From an uncultured Dorea sp. (lineage in GTDB: Bacteria > Bacillota > Clostridia > Lachnospirales > Lachnospiraceae): a DNA stretch of 35,079 bases. Every line of letters begins with the position of its first letter. Position 1 is the stretch's first letter. Below, one piece after another: positions 25,691-32,661 of this stretch. Below the pieces are notes generated by a model, which had not been told where the DNA came from, ran no database searches, and was given only the letters and a program-made list of their open reading frames with translations. A program made the position numbers and the translations under genes. Location: assembly GCA_910585725.1 (NCBI GenBank), contig CAJUFA010000032.1, positions 1 to 35,079 of the forward strand, written 5' to 3'.

Positions 25691-27006
25691 TACTTATAGA
25701 TAACTCCGTCCCCCTGCCCCCGTTTCTTCACATTGCGCGCGGTATTCGTCTTCTCTTCCTCGTGATAACCGCACATAGGACAGGCAAACATCCCTTCCGC
25801 CTTCTTCCCTCTCGCTCCGCATTTGCTGCACTCGTTACTGATATCCTTTCCGAGCACCTCTACGACCTCGACAGATTGCTCCTTACACTTCTGCACCAAC
25901 CGCTTTCTGATATATCCTCTCTGCCATTGGGCCAGGGAGTGATTAATCTTCTTATTCGCCCCTCCCGCCTGTGGTTTAGGAAGCTTCACAATATAGACAG
26001 TTCGAGGCTTCTCTTCCCTAAGAAATTGATTCAGCTCCTGGTTGATATAACTATGAAGCTGTTCCTCCAGCCGCCGTTTTTTCGCATGATATTTCTTGCG
26101 GCCTGGATTACTTCTTCGATTCCGGTTATAACTGCCTGTCTGCTCCCGTATCCACTCCGAATACTCCAACTGATACCTACCCAATTCTTCTCCATAACGA
26201 TGCCCCTCATCCGTCGTAAGCATCGTATAGAAACCGACTGCAGCGCCCACCTGATTTTGATAATCCGTATGGCTTCGCACGGTGACACTGACAGGAACCT
26301 TGATCTCAATACGGTTCTCCTGCGGATACAATTTGATCCGAAGCTGGCACTTATACTGATTATTATCCGTCAGCGGTACATAGACGCGCTTCCGCTTCTC
26401 CTTAATGGAAATATAGATCCCATGATCTGCATAGCGGTATGCCCGCTCCGCTATAGAGAATACATCTGCTGTATCCGTGCGAAGTTTCACGTGATACTTC
26501 CGCACTTGCCTGCACAAGTAGCTGTGCATCTGATCTATATCCGCCTGACCGGACAGTTCCTGATACTGCCGGCTTAGTTTTGCCGCCAGTTCAACCGGCT
26601 TATGGTTCAGCACAGCTTCAAACGCATTATTAATCTTTAATAAAAAACGAAGGTAATGCTTCTCTTCTTCCGTAAATCCCTCGTTCTTATTAACCAGCTT
26701 CACAATCTTTGACTTCGTACGCGTCCACTGGCTCTTGATATCTCCCAATGCGTCAAAGACTGCCAGATAGAAATAAACTGCCGGCATCCCGAGTATTTCC
26801 CGGTATCCGCTTGCCGTCATCTCATTCTGTACGGTATAACCCGGATAGATCTTGGCAAGGCTTGCAATTCCTCCGTACCTGGCATATACATAATTCTTGA
26901 CCTTCCGATAATCCTCAGCGATCTCCTGAAGCTTCTCCATATCCGACGCCAGGATCGGTTCTTTATTGTGCTGATGAATGGTCTTACATATCTTCTCTAA
27001 CGGCAT
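25690..27006 (-). CDS. Nuclease-dead TnpB-family protein (TldR-like candidate)
   Basis: The 438-residue product has the TnpB layout: helical N-terminal half (DYRKVKNYVYARYGG), RuvC core from ~250, and a zinc ribbon with C393, C396, C409, C412 (CSKCG ... CPMCG). Active TnpB has G-I-D-x-G, an I-E-D-L type strand and D-R-D-x-N-A-A-R-N. Here they read VGAAVGFY (A256 for Asp), YIVKLPKP (K341 for Glu) and HEEEKTNTARN (K419 for Asp). All three catalytic carboxylates are gone, while the frame is fully open. This is what nuclease-dead, RNA-guided TnpB derivatives (TldR repressors) look like; decayed transposase is the alternative. No TnpA gene is near. ATG 27006 has no SD; a strong AAGGAGGG (27093-27100) instead serves a TTG-started 33-codon frame (26984-27085) overlapping the ATG, perhaps a coupling leader. 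The candidate RNA follows directly. Confidence 0.8.
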   Translation of the reverse strand: MPLEKICKTIHQHNKEPILASDMEKLQEIAEDYRKVKNYVYARYGGIASLAKIYPGYTVQNEMTASGYREILGMPAVYFYLAVFDALGDIKSQWTRTKSKIVKLVNKNEGFTEEEKHYLRFLLKINNAFEAVLNHKPVELAAKLSRQYQELSGQADIDQMHSYLCRQVRKYHVKLRTDTADVFSIAERAYRYADHGIYISIKEKRKRVYVPLTDNNQYKCQLRIKLYPQENRIEIKVPVSVTVRSHTDYQNQVGAAVGFYTMLTTDEGHRYGEELGRYQLEYSEWIREQTGSYNRNRRSNPGRKKYHAKKRRLEEQLHSYINQELNQFLREEKPRTVYIVKLPKPQAGGANKKINHSLAQWQRGYIRKRLVQKCKEQSVEVVEVLGKDISNECSKCGARGKKAEGMFACPMCGYHEEEKTNTARNVKKRGQGDGVIYK

Positions 27007-27140
27007 AGCTGCTTTTTTGGCAAATGCACTGTCTGTCCATTTCCGCCGAGTAAACCGGCCTTATATAAGGAACTCCAACAAACAACGAGTTGCCCTCCTT
27101 TCAGATGTAGTGCAAACCCGCACGGCTAGGGCGTTTCTGC

Positions 27141-27170
27141 CATTACGAAAAAGTGTACTTTTTCGTAATG
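27141..27170. repeat. Perfect 14-bp-arm dyad (operator-like), copy 1
   Basis: CATTACGAAAAAGT and ACTTTTTCGTAATG flank a 2-nt centre. It lies 135 nt upstream of the TnpB-like start codon. The core CTTTTTCGTAA recurs in copy 2, giving four identical half-sites in 166 nt. Confidence 0.85.
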
Positions 27171-27223
27171 ATTTACAAAGAAAATTTTTTATGCAAATAT
27201 CACAAAAAAAAGGGATTAAGTTT

Positions 27224-27252
27224 ATTGACTATTTGTCGATAATATAATAGAA
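27224..27252 (+). promoter_or_regulatory. Candidate plus-strand promoter between the two dyads
   Basis: TTGACT (27224-27229), 17 nt, TAGAAT (27247-27252) on the plus strand. It points away from the TnpB-like gene through the second dyad into a region with only a decayed reading frame (27306-27611). Confidence 0.4.
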
Positions 27253-27280
27253 TGGTTAAGAATTTACACAGATTTTTCAT

Positions 27281-27306
27281 TTACGAAAAAGTACGCTTTT
27301 TCGTAA
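27281..27306. repeat. 11-bp-arm dyad (operator-like), copy 2
   Basis: TTACGAAAAAG (27281-27291) and CTTTTTCGTAA (27296-27306) with a 4-nt centre. Its centre is 138 bp from the centre of copy 1. Confidence 0.85.
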
Positions 27307-27611
27307 TGGGTTTTTATCTCTTTCTTACAATATTTCATCAATATTACAGAAAATTGCATATCATAGCAAGCACTTCTAACGTATTCATACTAAACTCTCC
27401 ATTACATGACCTGGATAATATTTGAAAATAATCGTACGTGACCATCTGGAAAAGCCGGCATCCGGTCCGCAACATTCACCAGCTACTAATCTATTTTGAT
27501 TATCAATTACCTGAGATTATTGAAAAAAGCAAACCAGTCCAACCAATAAGACGAGTATTAAGACAACAAAATTTTTTTGCTGACAGATTAAAAAGAAATA
27601 TCGTTTACTAA
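27306..27611 (+). pseudogene. Possible decayed plus-strand reading frame
   Basis: A frame beginning ATG at 27306 (inside the second dyad) reads 39 codons to TGA, then one codon and TAA, then continues open for 59 codons to TAA at 27609-27611. The last part has protein-like composition (IHQLLIYFDYQLPEIIEKSK, then RRVLRQQNFFADRLKRN). I do not recognise it. It may be a gene broken by two stops or simple coincidence in AT-rich DNA. Nothing else gene-like is seen between 27007 and 27698. Confidence 0.25.
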
Positions 27612-27660
27612 AAATATAGTGTTTCAGTTTATATCATTCCACAAGCGCGAACGTTTTCCC

Positions 27661-27692
27661 GGACTGGCGGGGAAGCGGAGAATCGCCAGTCC
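27661..27692 (-). terminator. Stem-loop after the ABC transporter operon
   Basis: Perfect 9-bp arms GGACTGGCG (27661-27669) and CGCCAGTCC (27684-27692) lie 6 nt after the stop of the last permease gene. On the minus strand the stem is followed by GGGAAAACG, so the U-tract is missing. Confidence 0.45.
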
Positions 27693-27698
27693 ATATTT

Positions 27699-28538
27699 CT
27701 ACCCTTTCACCGCTCCACCCATCATCCCGGATATCAGGAACCTCCGGAACACTAACGCCGTAACCGCCGGCGGAATAACTGCAATCATCCCCGCTGCCGC
27801 CGTAAGTCCATACTGTACCGAATCCTTCGTCATAAATTCCGATACCACAATCGCAACCGGCTTCGTCTCTAACGAAGAAGCAAGAATCAGAGGAATCTGG
27901 AACTGACTCCAGGTATTCAAAAACATAATCAACGCCGCCGACAGAATAATCGGATAAGAAGCCGGAAGAATAATTCTCAGAAAAGAAGCCATCCTTCCGC
28001 AGCCGTCAATCATAGCCGATTCTTCCAGTTCCTTCGGTATTGTTGCAAAGTAATTCGACATCAGCCACGTCACCATAGGCAGATAGGAACTTACATACAC
28101 CATAGAAAGCCAGAATACATCATCCAGCCATTGTCTGTCCACGAATAACCGGAATAACGGAATAATCGTCGCCATTACCGGAATAACCATCGTAATCAGC
28201 AATAAATTTCTGATTATTTTTCTCCCCTTAAATTCCATACGGCTTAAAGCATAAGCGCTCATCATCGAAACCGGTATCCCAATCACAAGGGTTGCTCCCA
28301 CTGCCTTTAACGCATTCTTAATACCGGTAATCAGAATCGAACCCTTCTGGGATCCCGCTGTCAGCAATTCTTTGTAATTTTCATAAGTCGCCTCATCCGG
28401 CAGCAATTTCGTATTCTTCTCCATCATTGCATATTCCGGCGTGACAGACAATACAAAAGTCCAGATAAAGGGTCCTAACGTCAGAATCAGAAAAACCGCT
28501 AATGCCAGAACATAACCGATTCTCTTTCCAGCCTTCAT
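27699..28538 (-). CDS. Sugar ABC transporter permease, MalG type
   Basis: The second membrane subunit of a CUT1-type carbohydrate importer. The 279-residue product has six hydrophobic segments (first: YVLALAVFLILTLGPFIWTF) and the cytoplasmic EAA loop ESAMIDGCGRMASFLRIILP that contacts the ATPase. Its ATG shares one base with the stop of the upstream permease (TGATG), so the two are tightly coupled; SD GGAGGTGG is in the upstream gene's end. The ATPase is not encoded here and is presumably a shared MsmK/MalK-type protein elsewhere. The substrate is unknown. Confidence 0.9.
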   Translation of the reverse strand: MKAGKRIGYVLALAVFLILTLGPFIWTFVLSVTPEYAMMEKNTKLLPDEATYENYKELLTAGSQKGSILITGIKNALKAVGATLVIGIPVSMMSAYALSRMEFKGRKIIRNLLLITMVIPVMATIIPLFRLFVDRQWLDDVFWLSMVYVSSYLPMVTWLMSNYFATIPKELEESAMIDGCGRMASFLRIILPASYPIILSAALIMFLNTWSQFQIPLILASSLETKPVAIVVSEFMTKDSVQYGLTAAAGMIAVIPPAVTALVFRRFLISGMMGGAVKG

Positions 28539-29404
28539 CAGTATTCCACCTCCCTGTTCAGATTCCTAAGGTAGAATACGCCCAGAATTCCTGCAAATAA
28601 CATTACCAGATAAGTAACTGCGCTCCCTTTCCCAAAATCCAGGAAGGAAAACGTCGTCAGATAGCTTTCCACGAGCAGATTCTTCCCCAGATCACTATAT
28701 CCCGACAGCGCTATAATCTCGTCGAACACATTAATTGCCGTAACAGAGGTCGACGTAATTCCTATTCCCAAAAAAGGAAGCATAAGCGGCAGCGTAATTC
28801 TGCGGAAGATCGTTCTTCGATTCCCCCCGTCAATCCTCGCAGCCTCATAAAGTCCCTCCGGAATCGACTGTCTGCCGGCCAGGCATACCAACGCCATAAA
28901 CGGGATACTCCTCCAGGTCACAACCAGGGAGACCACCACAAGCAGAGACCATCTTGAACTCAGCCATTCCACAGGCTGGCTTACCAGCCCCAGACCAATA
29001 CATAATTTATTCATAAACCCATATCCGGATGAAAAGACAAATTTCCACAGAATTCCGTTTACATAAGGTGGAAGCGCCCATGGCAGGATCGCAACTGCCA
29101 GAAGGATTCCCGACCACTTCACATCAATATTCAAAAAGACGGATACAAGGAAACCCAGCACGGTTGTCAGAACCACCACAACCGCCAGGATAAACAGCGT
29201 ATTACGGAAACTGTACCAGAAAGAATCTGACTTCAGAATCGTTACATAATTACGCAGCCCGACAACATGAATATCGTTAGGAGCCGTCAGCTTCCATTTC
29301 TTCAGACTGTATGAAAATGTCGCTACAACCGGATAAAACACTAATACACCCATGATCAGAATCATGGGTGTCAGCAAAAGATAAGGTAATATCTTCTTTT
29401 TCAT
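28538..29404 (-). CDS. Sugar ABC transporter permease, MalF type
   Basis: The first membrane subunit of the same importer. The 288-residue product starts MKKKILPYLLLTPMILIMGV, has about six membrane helices and the EAA loop EAARIDGGNRRTIFRRITLP. The open frame extends eight codons upstream, but ATG 29404 lies one base after the stop of the binding-protein gene, the usual spacing in such operons. No strong SD is visible, so translation probably depends on coupling. Confidence 0.9.
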   Translation of the reverse strand: MKKKILPYLLLTPMILIMGVLVFYPVVATFSYSLKKWKLTAPNDIHVVGLRNYVTILKSDSFWYSFRNTLFILAVVVVLTTVLGFLVSVFLNIDVKWSGILLAVAILPWALPPYVNGILWKFVFSSGYGFMNKLCIGLGLVSQPVEWLSSRWSLLVVVSLVVTWRSIPFMALVCLAGRQSIPEGLYEAARIDGGNRRTIFRRITLPLMLPFLGIGITSTSVTAINVFDEIIALSGYSDLGKNLLVESYLTTFSFLDFGKGSAVTYLVMLFAGILGVFYLRNLNREVEY

Positions 29405-29405
29405 A

Positions 29406-30710
29406 TTATTCTGCCGCAAGCTCGGCAACCTTCGCCTCCATCTCTGCGTAAGCTTCGTCTGCAGTCATCTCTCCTAACGCCATTTTATTGATAGCATTGT
29501 ATATCGAATTACTCATCTCAGAATAATAAGCCGGGATTCCGCCCGGGAATGGGGAAGCAATCAGTTCCGCCTCTTCCATCATAGCGCCTGCGTTCTGGAT
29601 CTTACCATCGTCAATCAACTTCTTCAATACAGAATTCCGGGTAGGAATCGCAGTATTCGTCTCGTTCAGCTTCTCTTGCATATCAGCGGATGTATACCAT
29701 TCGATAAATTTCTTAGCCTCTTCTTTATTCTCAGAAAATTTTGTAACGCCGAGAGCTTCCGGCAGTGCCATGGTAACGGTTGCTTTTGCATCCTTACCTG
29801 GTACAAGAATCGGGGTAATCTCTCCAATTACACTACAATCATCTTCATTCGTACTCTTTGATACAAAAGATGTGGGACCAGTCAGGAAATTTGCAGAACC
29901 CGACAGGATACGCTTATAAGCATCCATACCGGAAGACGTCTTATCCGCAGGATCTACCAATTCGTCTTTTATCAGATTCTCTTCATACTTCAACGCCGCC
30001 AGCACAGAATCTTTGTTCAGCGTTCCGTCATCGTTAAATACAACCCCATTCATGGTATAGGCAAGCCACATCAGATATGTGGACGTCTTCTCTTCTGCAT
30101 TTAAGGGTAATGCAAAAGGATAATCACAGACACCCTTTTCCTTCAGCGTCTTACAGTTCTGATATACCTCGTCCCAGGTCTGAGGCTCTGCGCTGATACC
30201 TGCGTCTTCATACTGCTTCGTATTGTAATAGGACAGACGGTAATCATTCGCATACGGGATTGCCAGAACATTTCCCTCTTTGGTAAATGTCTCCAGAGTC
30301 GGCATATCTTCCTTTACTTCGTCAGACACCTCCAACGGTTCCAGCCAGTCGGCCGCATAGAACTCGCCGACCCATGACCAGTCCACTTCCACGACGTCAG
30401 CCACAGCCTGTCCGCCCGCTGCCGCTGTTACCAGCTTATCACGGATATCATCCCATCCAACTTCATTTACAACGACTTCTATCCCCGTCTCATCGGTAAA
30501 TGCTTTGAGCTGGTCGTCCGTAGGAATAGCCCAGTCAGGAGCCATAAAAGTAATACTGCCTCCTCCCTCCCCCTGATCTTCATTCGGTTGATTGTCCTCC
30601 CCAGCAGTATTACCAGTCGTGTCGCCCGACTCCTCTTTACCGCCGCATCCGACTGCCAGGGCGGCGGCCATAGATGTAATAAGTAACATGGCGATTACTT
30701 TCTTTTTCAT
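29406..30710 (-). CDS. Sugar ABC transporter substrate-binding lipoprotein
   Basis: A 434-residue extracellular solute-binding protein of family 1. The signal sequence KKKVIAMLLITSMAAALAVG is followed by the lipobox cysteine (LAVGC), then an acidic Gly-rich linker and the fold starting SITFMAPDWAIPTDDQLKAF. Landmarks include IPYANDYRLSYYNTKQYEDA and the C-terminal FIEWYTSADMQEKLNETNTA with IPTRNSVL. It binds the sugar outside the cell and delivers it to the two permeases encoded downstream. SD AGGAGG is 6 nt before ATG 30710; the longer frame to 30764 has no SD. A promoter and a dyad lie just upstream. Confidence 0.92.
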   Translation of the reverse strand: MKKKVIAMLLITSMAAALAVGCGGKEESGDTTGNTAGEDNQPNEDQGEGGGSITFMAPDWAIPTDDQLKAFTDETGIEVVVNEVGWDDIRDKLVTAAAGGQAVADVVEVDWSWVGEFYAADWLEPLEVSDEVKEDMPTLETFTKEGNVLAIPYANDYRLSYYNTKQYEDAGISAEPQTWDEVYQNCKTLKEKGVCDYPFALPLNAEEKTSTYLMWLAYTMNGVVFNDDGTLNKDSVLAALKYEENLIKDELVDPADKTSSGMDAYKRILSGSANFLTGPTSFVSKSTNEDDCSVIGEITPILVPGKDAKATVTMALPEALGVTKFSENKEEAKKFIEWYTSADMQEKLNETNTAIPTRNSVLKKLIDDGKIQNAGAMMEEAELIASPFPGGIPAYYSEMSNSIYNAINKMALGEMTADEAYAEMEAKVAELAAE

Positions 30711-30754
30711 AACTTTCCTCCTTCGCAATGACATATAAATAAGTTTTCCCTTAT

Positions 30755-30783
30755 AGTATATCAATATACTTCATTATCATCAA
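30755..30783 (-). promoter_or_regulatory. Promoter of the sugar ABC transporter operon
   Basis: TTGATG (30778-30783), 17 nt, TATACT (30755-30760) on the minus strand. The -10 is one arm of a small palindrome, AGTATA/TATACT with a 4-nt centre (30755-30770), which could be an operator. Confidence 0.6.
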
Positions 30784-30820
30784 ATCAATATATTCTATAA
30801 GCTTATTATACTTATTGATT
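30783..30820. promoter_or_regulatory. Imperfect 38-bp palindrome upstream of the transporter promoter
   Basis: Outer arms AATCAATA (30783-30790) and TATTGATT (30813-30820) match perfectly and the centre is ATAAGCTTAT. It abuts the -35 box, a position typical for an activator or catabolite regulator. No regulator gene is adjacent. Confidence 0.5.
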
Positions 30821-31045
30821 CTATCTCTATATCAACGATCATATTTTCCTGCAATAGTAACCATATTTTTAAGACATCTGATAAGTATGAAACCAGATAA
30901 GGATAAAATATATTTAAAGCAGATGATACGAAGCCGAGGAAAAAGGAGTAGTATTGATTGCTCGGATGGTAAAAACAGAAATCAAAGATATCAACTACGT
31001 CAAACCATTTTTAGAGAAAAGATAGAAGAATAGAAAATAATATGC
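30821..31045. other. Intergenic stretch between transporter promoter and toxin-antitoxin locus
   Basis: The only frame is a basic 48-codon one (30887-31033, plus) without SD or known family. I see no convincing gene. The lysine/arginine-rich composition could be a gene remnant. Confidence 0.4.
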
Positions 31046-31051
31046 TATAAT
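31046..31051 (+). promoter_or_regulatory. Extended -10 of the toxin promoter
   Basis: TATAAT preceded by TGC, giving the extended -10 form TGnTATAAT; the -35 region is poor. The 12-mer ATATGCTATAAT also occurs in the opposing antisense promoter. Confidence 0.6.
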
Positions 31052-31067
31052 TTTTATGTTGCTCACC

Positions 31068-31093
31068 GACACCCGCAACAGGGAGGAGGTGTC
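31068..31093 (+). promoter_or_regulatory. Hairpin occluding the toxin Shine-Dalgarno
   Basis: GACACC (31068-31073) pairs with GGTGTC (31088-31093). The enclosed loop and 3' arm contain the strong SD GGGAGGAGG (31081-31089). In Fst-type toxin mRNAs a 5' stem-loop in this position restrains translation. Confidence 0.65.
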
Positions 31094-31120
31094 AATGTTG
31101 GAATTTCTTACATCTTTTTT
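31091..31120 (+). repeat. Direct repeat a (toxin start region)
   Basis: Contains the perfect 16-mer TTCTTACATCTTTTTT (31105-31120) and, with small gaps, the preceding GTCAA-G-TGGA around the start codon. It matches 31278-31305. Confidence 0.85.
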
Positions 31121-31196
31121 ACTCGCCGTTCTGGGCGGTGTAGCTTGCCACTACATCATCAAATGGTTAGACGGTGACGACAAGGGCAACAGTTAG
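31095..31196 (+). CDS. Fst/Ldr-like type I toxin peptide
   Basis: The 33-residue peptide has one transmembrane helix (FLTSFLLAVLGGVACHYII) followed by KWLD and a charged tail, the Fst layout (membrane helix, then a W/V-L-D element and an acidic/basic end). Such peptides insert in the membrane and arrest growth when free of their antisense RNA. The ATG is 5 nt after a very strong SD that is held in a hairpin. The start-codon region is repeated downstream (31278-31305), within the antisense transcript. The gene is below normal gene-finder size. The peptide sequence itself only suggests the family; the architecture of the locus makes the case. Confidence 0.78.
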   Translation: MLEFLTSFLLAVLGGVACHYIIKWLDGDDKGNS

Positions 31197-31231
31197 CCTA
31201 GTGGGTGCTTTGCCACTATAAAAGAAAAGAA

Positions 31232-31269
31232 GAATCCCCCGACTGTATTGCAGTACGGTCGAGGGATTC
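31232..31269. terminator. Bidirectional terminator shared by toxin mRNA and antisense RNA
   Basis: GAATCCC (31232-31238) pairs with GGGATTC (31263-31269); inside, CGAC pairs with GTCG and GTA with TAC, giving about 15 pairs with one mismatch. A-rich sequence on the left and T-rich sequence on the right serve both directions. Confidence 0.8.
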
Positions 31270-31277
31270 ATTTCTTC

Positions 31278-31305
31278 GTCAACGTGGACTTCTTACATCT
31301 TTTTT
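31278..31305 (+). repeat. Direct repeat b (in the antisense transcript)
   Basis: Copy of the toxin start region, with the identical 16-mer at 31290-31305. The minus-strand RNA made here is therefore complementary to the toxin mRNA at its start codon. Confidence 0.85.
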
Positions 31306-31315
31306 GCCTATAGGC

Positions 31316-31344
31316 ATTATAGCATATGCAGAAATCTATTTCAA
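31316..31344 (-). promoter_or_regulatory. Antitoxin RNA promoter
   Basis: TTGAAA (31339-31344), 17 nt, TATAAT (31316-31321) with an upstream TGC, on the minus strand. It is clearly stronger than the toxin promoter, as expected if the antisense RNA must be in excess. Confidence 0.8.
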
Positions 31345-31467
31345 TATCCTTTTGACAATCTAAAAAATTATCCTTATCTGGCATTAACCAACTTCTAAAA
31401 ACTAAAAAATCAAAGGAATACACTTAATTGTAAGATATGCCCCAAATTGCTTTATATCGATTTATCG

Positions 31468-31496
31468 TGTACAAAAACGTAGGGACAGGCTATAAT
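31468..31496 (+). promoter_or_regulatory. Promoter box of the aldo/keto reductase, copy 2
   Basis: TGTACA (31468-31473), 17 nt, TATAAT (31491-31496). It shares 23 of 29 positions with 7997-8025, including spacer bases, so a spacer-binding factor or common ancestry is likely. The start would be near 31503, with a leader of about 55 nt. Confidence 0.7.
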
Positions 31497-31557
31497 ACAA
31501 ATATAATACAAATTAAGAAACGATGACTGTTAAGTCTTTAGAAAGGAAGGAAATGAA

Positions 31558-32571
31558 ATGGAACATTTGAATATTTATACAGCAGATCAGAAACGTTATG
31601 ACAAGATGGCATACAATCGGGTAGGGAGAAGCGGGCTTTTGTTTCCGGCCGTATCCCTGGGATTCTGGCATAATTTCGGTTCAAAGGATAATTACGATAA
31701 TATGAGATCCATGTGCCGGACGGCATTTGACCATGGGATCACTCAGTTTGACCTGGCCAATAATTACGGCCCTGTATACGGGAGCGCAGAGGAAAGCCTT
31801 GGAAGACTTATGAAGGATGATTTTGCACCTTATCGGGATGAGCTTCTGATCACGACCAAGGCAGGATATGATATGTGGGAAGGCCCTTACGGAGATCATG
31901 GAAGCAGGAAATATCTTATGGCGAGTATAGACCAGAGTCTTAAACGTATGAAGCTGGATTATGTGGACATCTTTTACCATCATCGCATGGATCTGGATAC
32001 TCCGCTTGAAGAAACCCTGACGGCTCTCGTGGATATAGTAAGGAGTGGTAAAGCCCTCTATATCGGGATATCAAATTATAATAAAGAATATACCGAAAAG
32101 GCGGTAACTTTCTTAAGAGAGCGGCGCTGCCCGGTGATCGTAAACCAGCGGAGGTACTCCATCTTTGACCGAACGATTGAGGAGGATGGAGTAAAAGCAT
32201 ACTGTAAGGAAGCAGGAATCGGAATCATTGCATTCAGTCCGCTGGCCCAGGGTATGCTTACGGATAAATATCTGCACGGTATTCCGGCAGACAGCCGAAT
32301 AGCCAGAGATCACAGATTTTTACACGCAAAAGATCTGACAGAGGAAAGGCTTGACCAAATCAGGCGTCTGAATGAACTTTCAGGACAAAGAGGCCAGACA
32401 CTTGCACAGATGGCCCTTTCATGGATATTGAAAGACGATGATGTTTGCTCTGTGCTGATCGGCGCTTCAAAACCAGAGCAAATTACTGAGAATATATCCG
32501 TAACGCAGAATACATATTTTTCAAAGGAAGAGTTGGATATGATTGAAGATATCTGCAGGAAAAAGGACTAG
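31558..32571 (+). CDS. Aldo/keto reductase, YghZ / L-glyceraldehyde 3-phosphate reductase type
   Basis: A 337-residue NADP-dependent TIM-barrel reductase. The catalytic tetrad is visible: Asp in QFDLANNYG, Tyr in the same motif, Lys in LLITTKAGYDM and His in YVDIFYHHRMD. The stretch PYGDHGSRKYL and a long C-terminal part with VLIGASKPEQI (cofactor phosphate binding) are typical of the YghZ/Kv-beta-like branch, known for reducing L-glyceraldehyde 3-phosphate and methylglyoxal-like aldehydes. SD AGGAAGG is 7 nt before the ATG. It is a single-gene unit with its own promoter and no visible terminator before the ECF promoter. Confidence 0.9.
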   Translation: MEHLNIYTADQKRYDKMAYNRVGRSGLLFPAVSLGFWHNFGSKDNYDNMRSMCRTAFDHGITQFDLANNYGPVYGSAEESLGRLMKDDFAPYRDELLITTKAGYDMWEGPYGDHGSRKYLMASIDQSLKRMKLDYVDIFYHHRMDLDTPLEETLTALVDIVRSGKALYIGISNYNKEYTEKAVTFLRERRCPVIVNQRRYSIFDRTIEEDGVKAYCKEAGIGIIAFSPLAQGMLTDKYLHGIPADSRIARDHRFLHAKDLTEERLDQIRRLNELSGQRGQTLAQMALSWILKDDDVCSVLIGASKPEQITENISVTQNTYFSKEELDMIEDICRKKD

Positions 32572-32594
32572 CACAAAAAACCTCCTGATATTTT

Positions 32595-32623
32595 GTAACC
32601 TTTTTATCTTTTGAGTTGTACTA
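32595..32623 (+). promoter_or_regulatory. ECF-type promoter in front of the sigma factor gene
   Basis: GTAACC (32595-32600), 17 nt, GTACTA (32618-32623). The -35 with an AAC core and the non-TATAAT -10 are of ECF type, suggesting that the sigma factor controls its own operon. Confidence 0.6.
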
Positions 32624-32661
32624 TTAGTGAAAGGCTTTCAAACAACCACAAAGGAGCGCTC

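Larger units (their letters stand above)
31220..31309 (-). ncRNA. Antisense antitoxin RNA (RNA II-like)
   Basis: From the promoter at 31316-31344 a transcript would start near 31309, run through the complement of direct repeat b and end after the shared terminator at about 31220-31232. Its 5' part can pair with the toxin start region through the repeat, and its 3' part with the toxin mRNA terminator, as for RNA II of the par locus. Ends are predicted, not observed. Confidence 0.7.

Noticed and set aside
25681..26577. Plus-strand 298-codon frame
   Set aside because: Antisense to the TnpB-like gene; no SD and no family resemblance.
26984..27085. 33-codon TTG-started frame with very strong SD upstream of the TnpB-like gene
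   Set aside because: Could be a coupling leader or a frameshifted N terminus, but there is no family evidence; noted in the TnpB-like entry instead of being called a gene.
25337..27306. IStron (group I intron plus IS605) interpretation of the TnpB-like gene and its structured flank
   Set aside because: No TnpA gene and no recognisable group I core elements were found in the flanking RNA, and it lies on the 3' rather than the 5' side.
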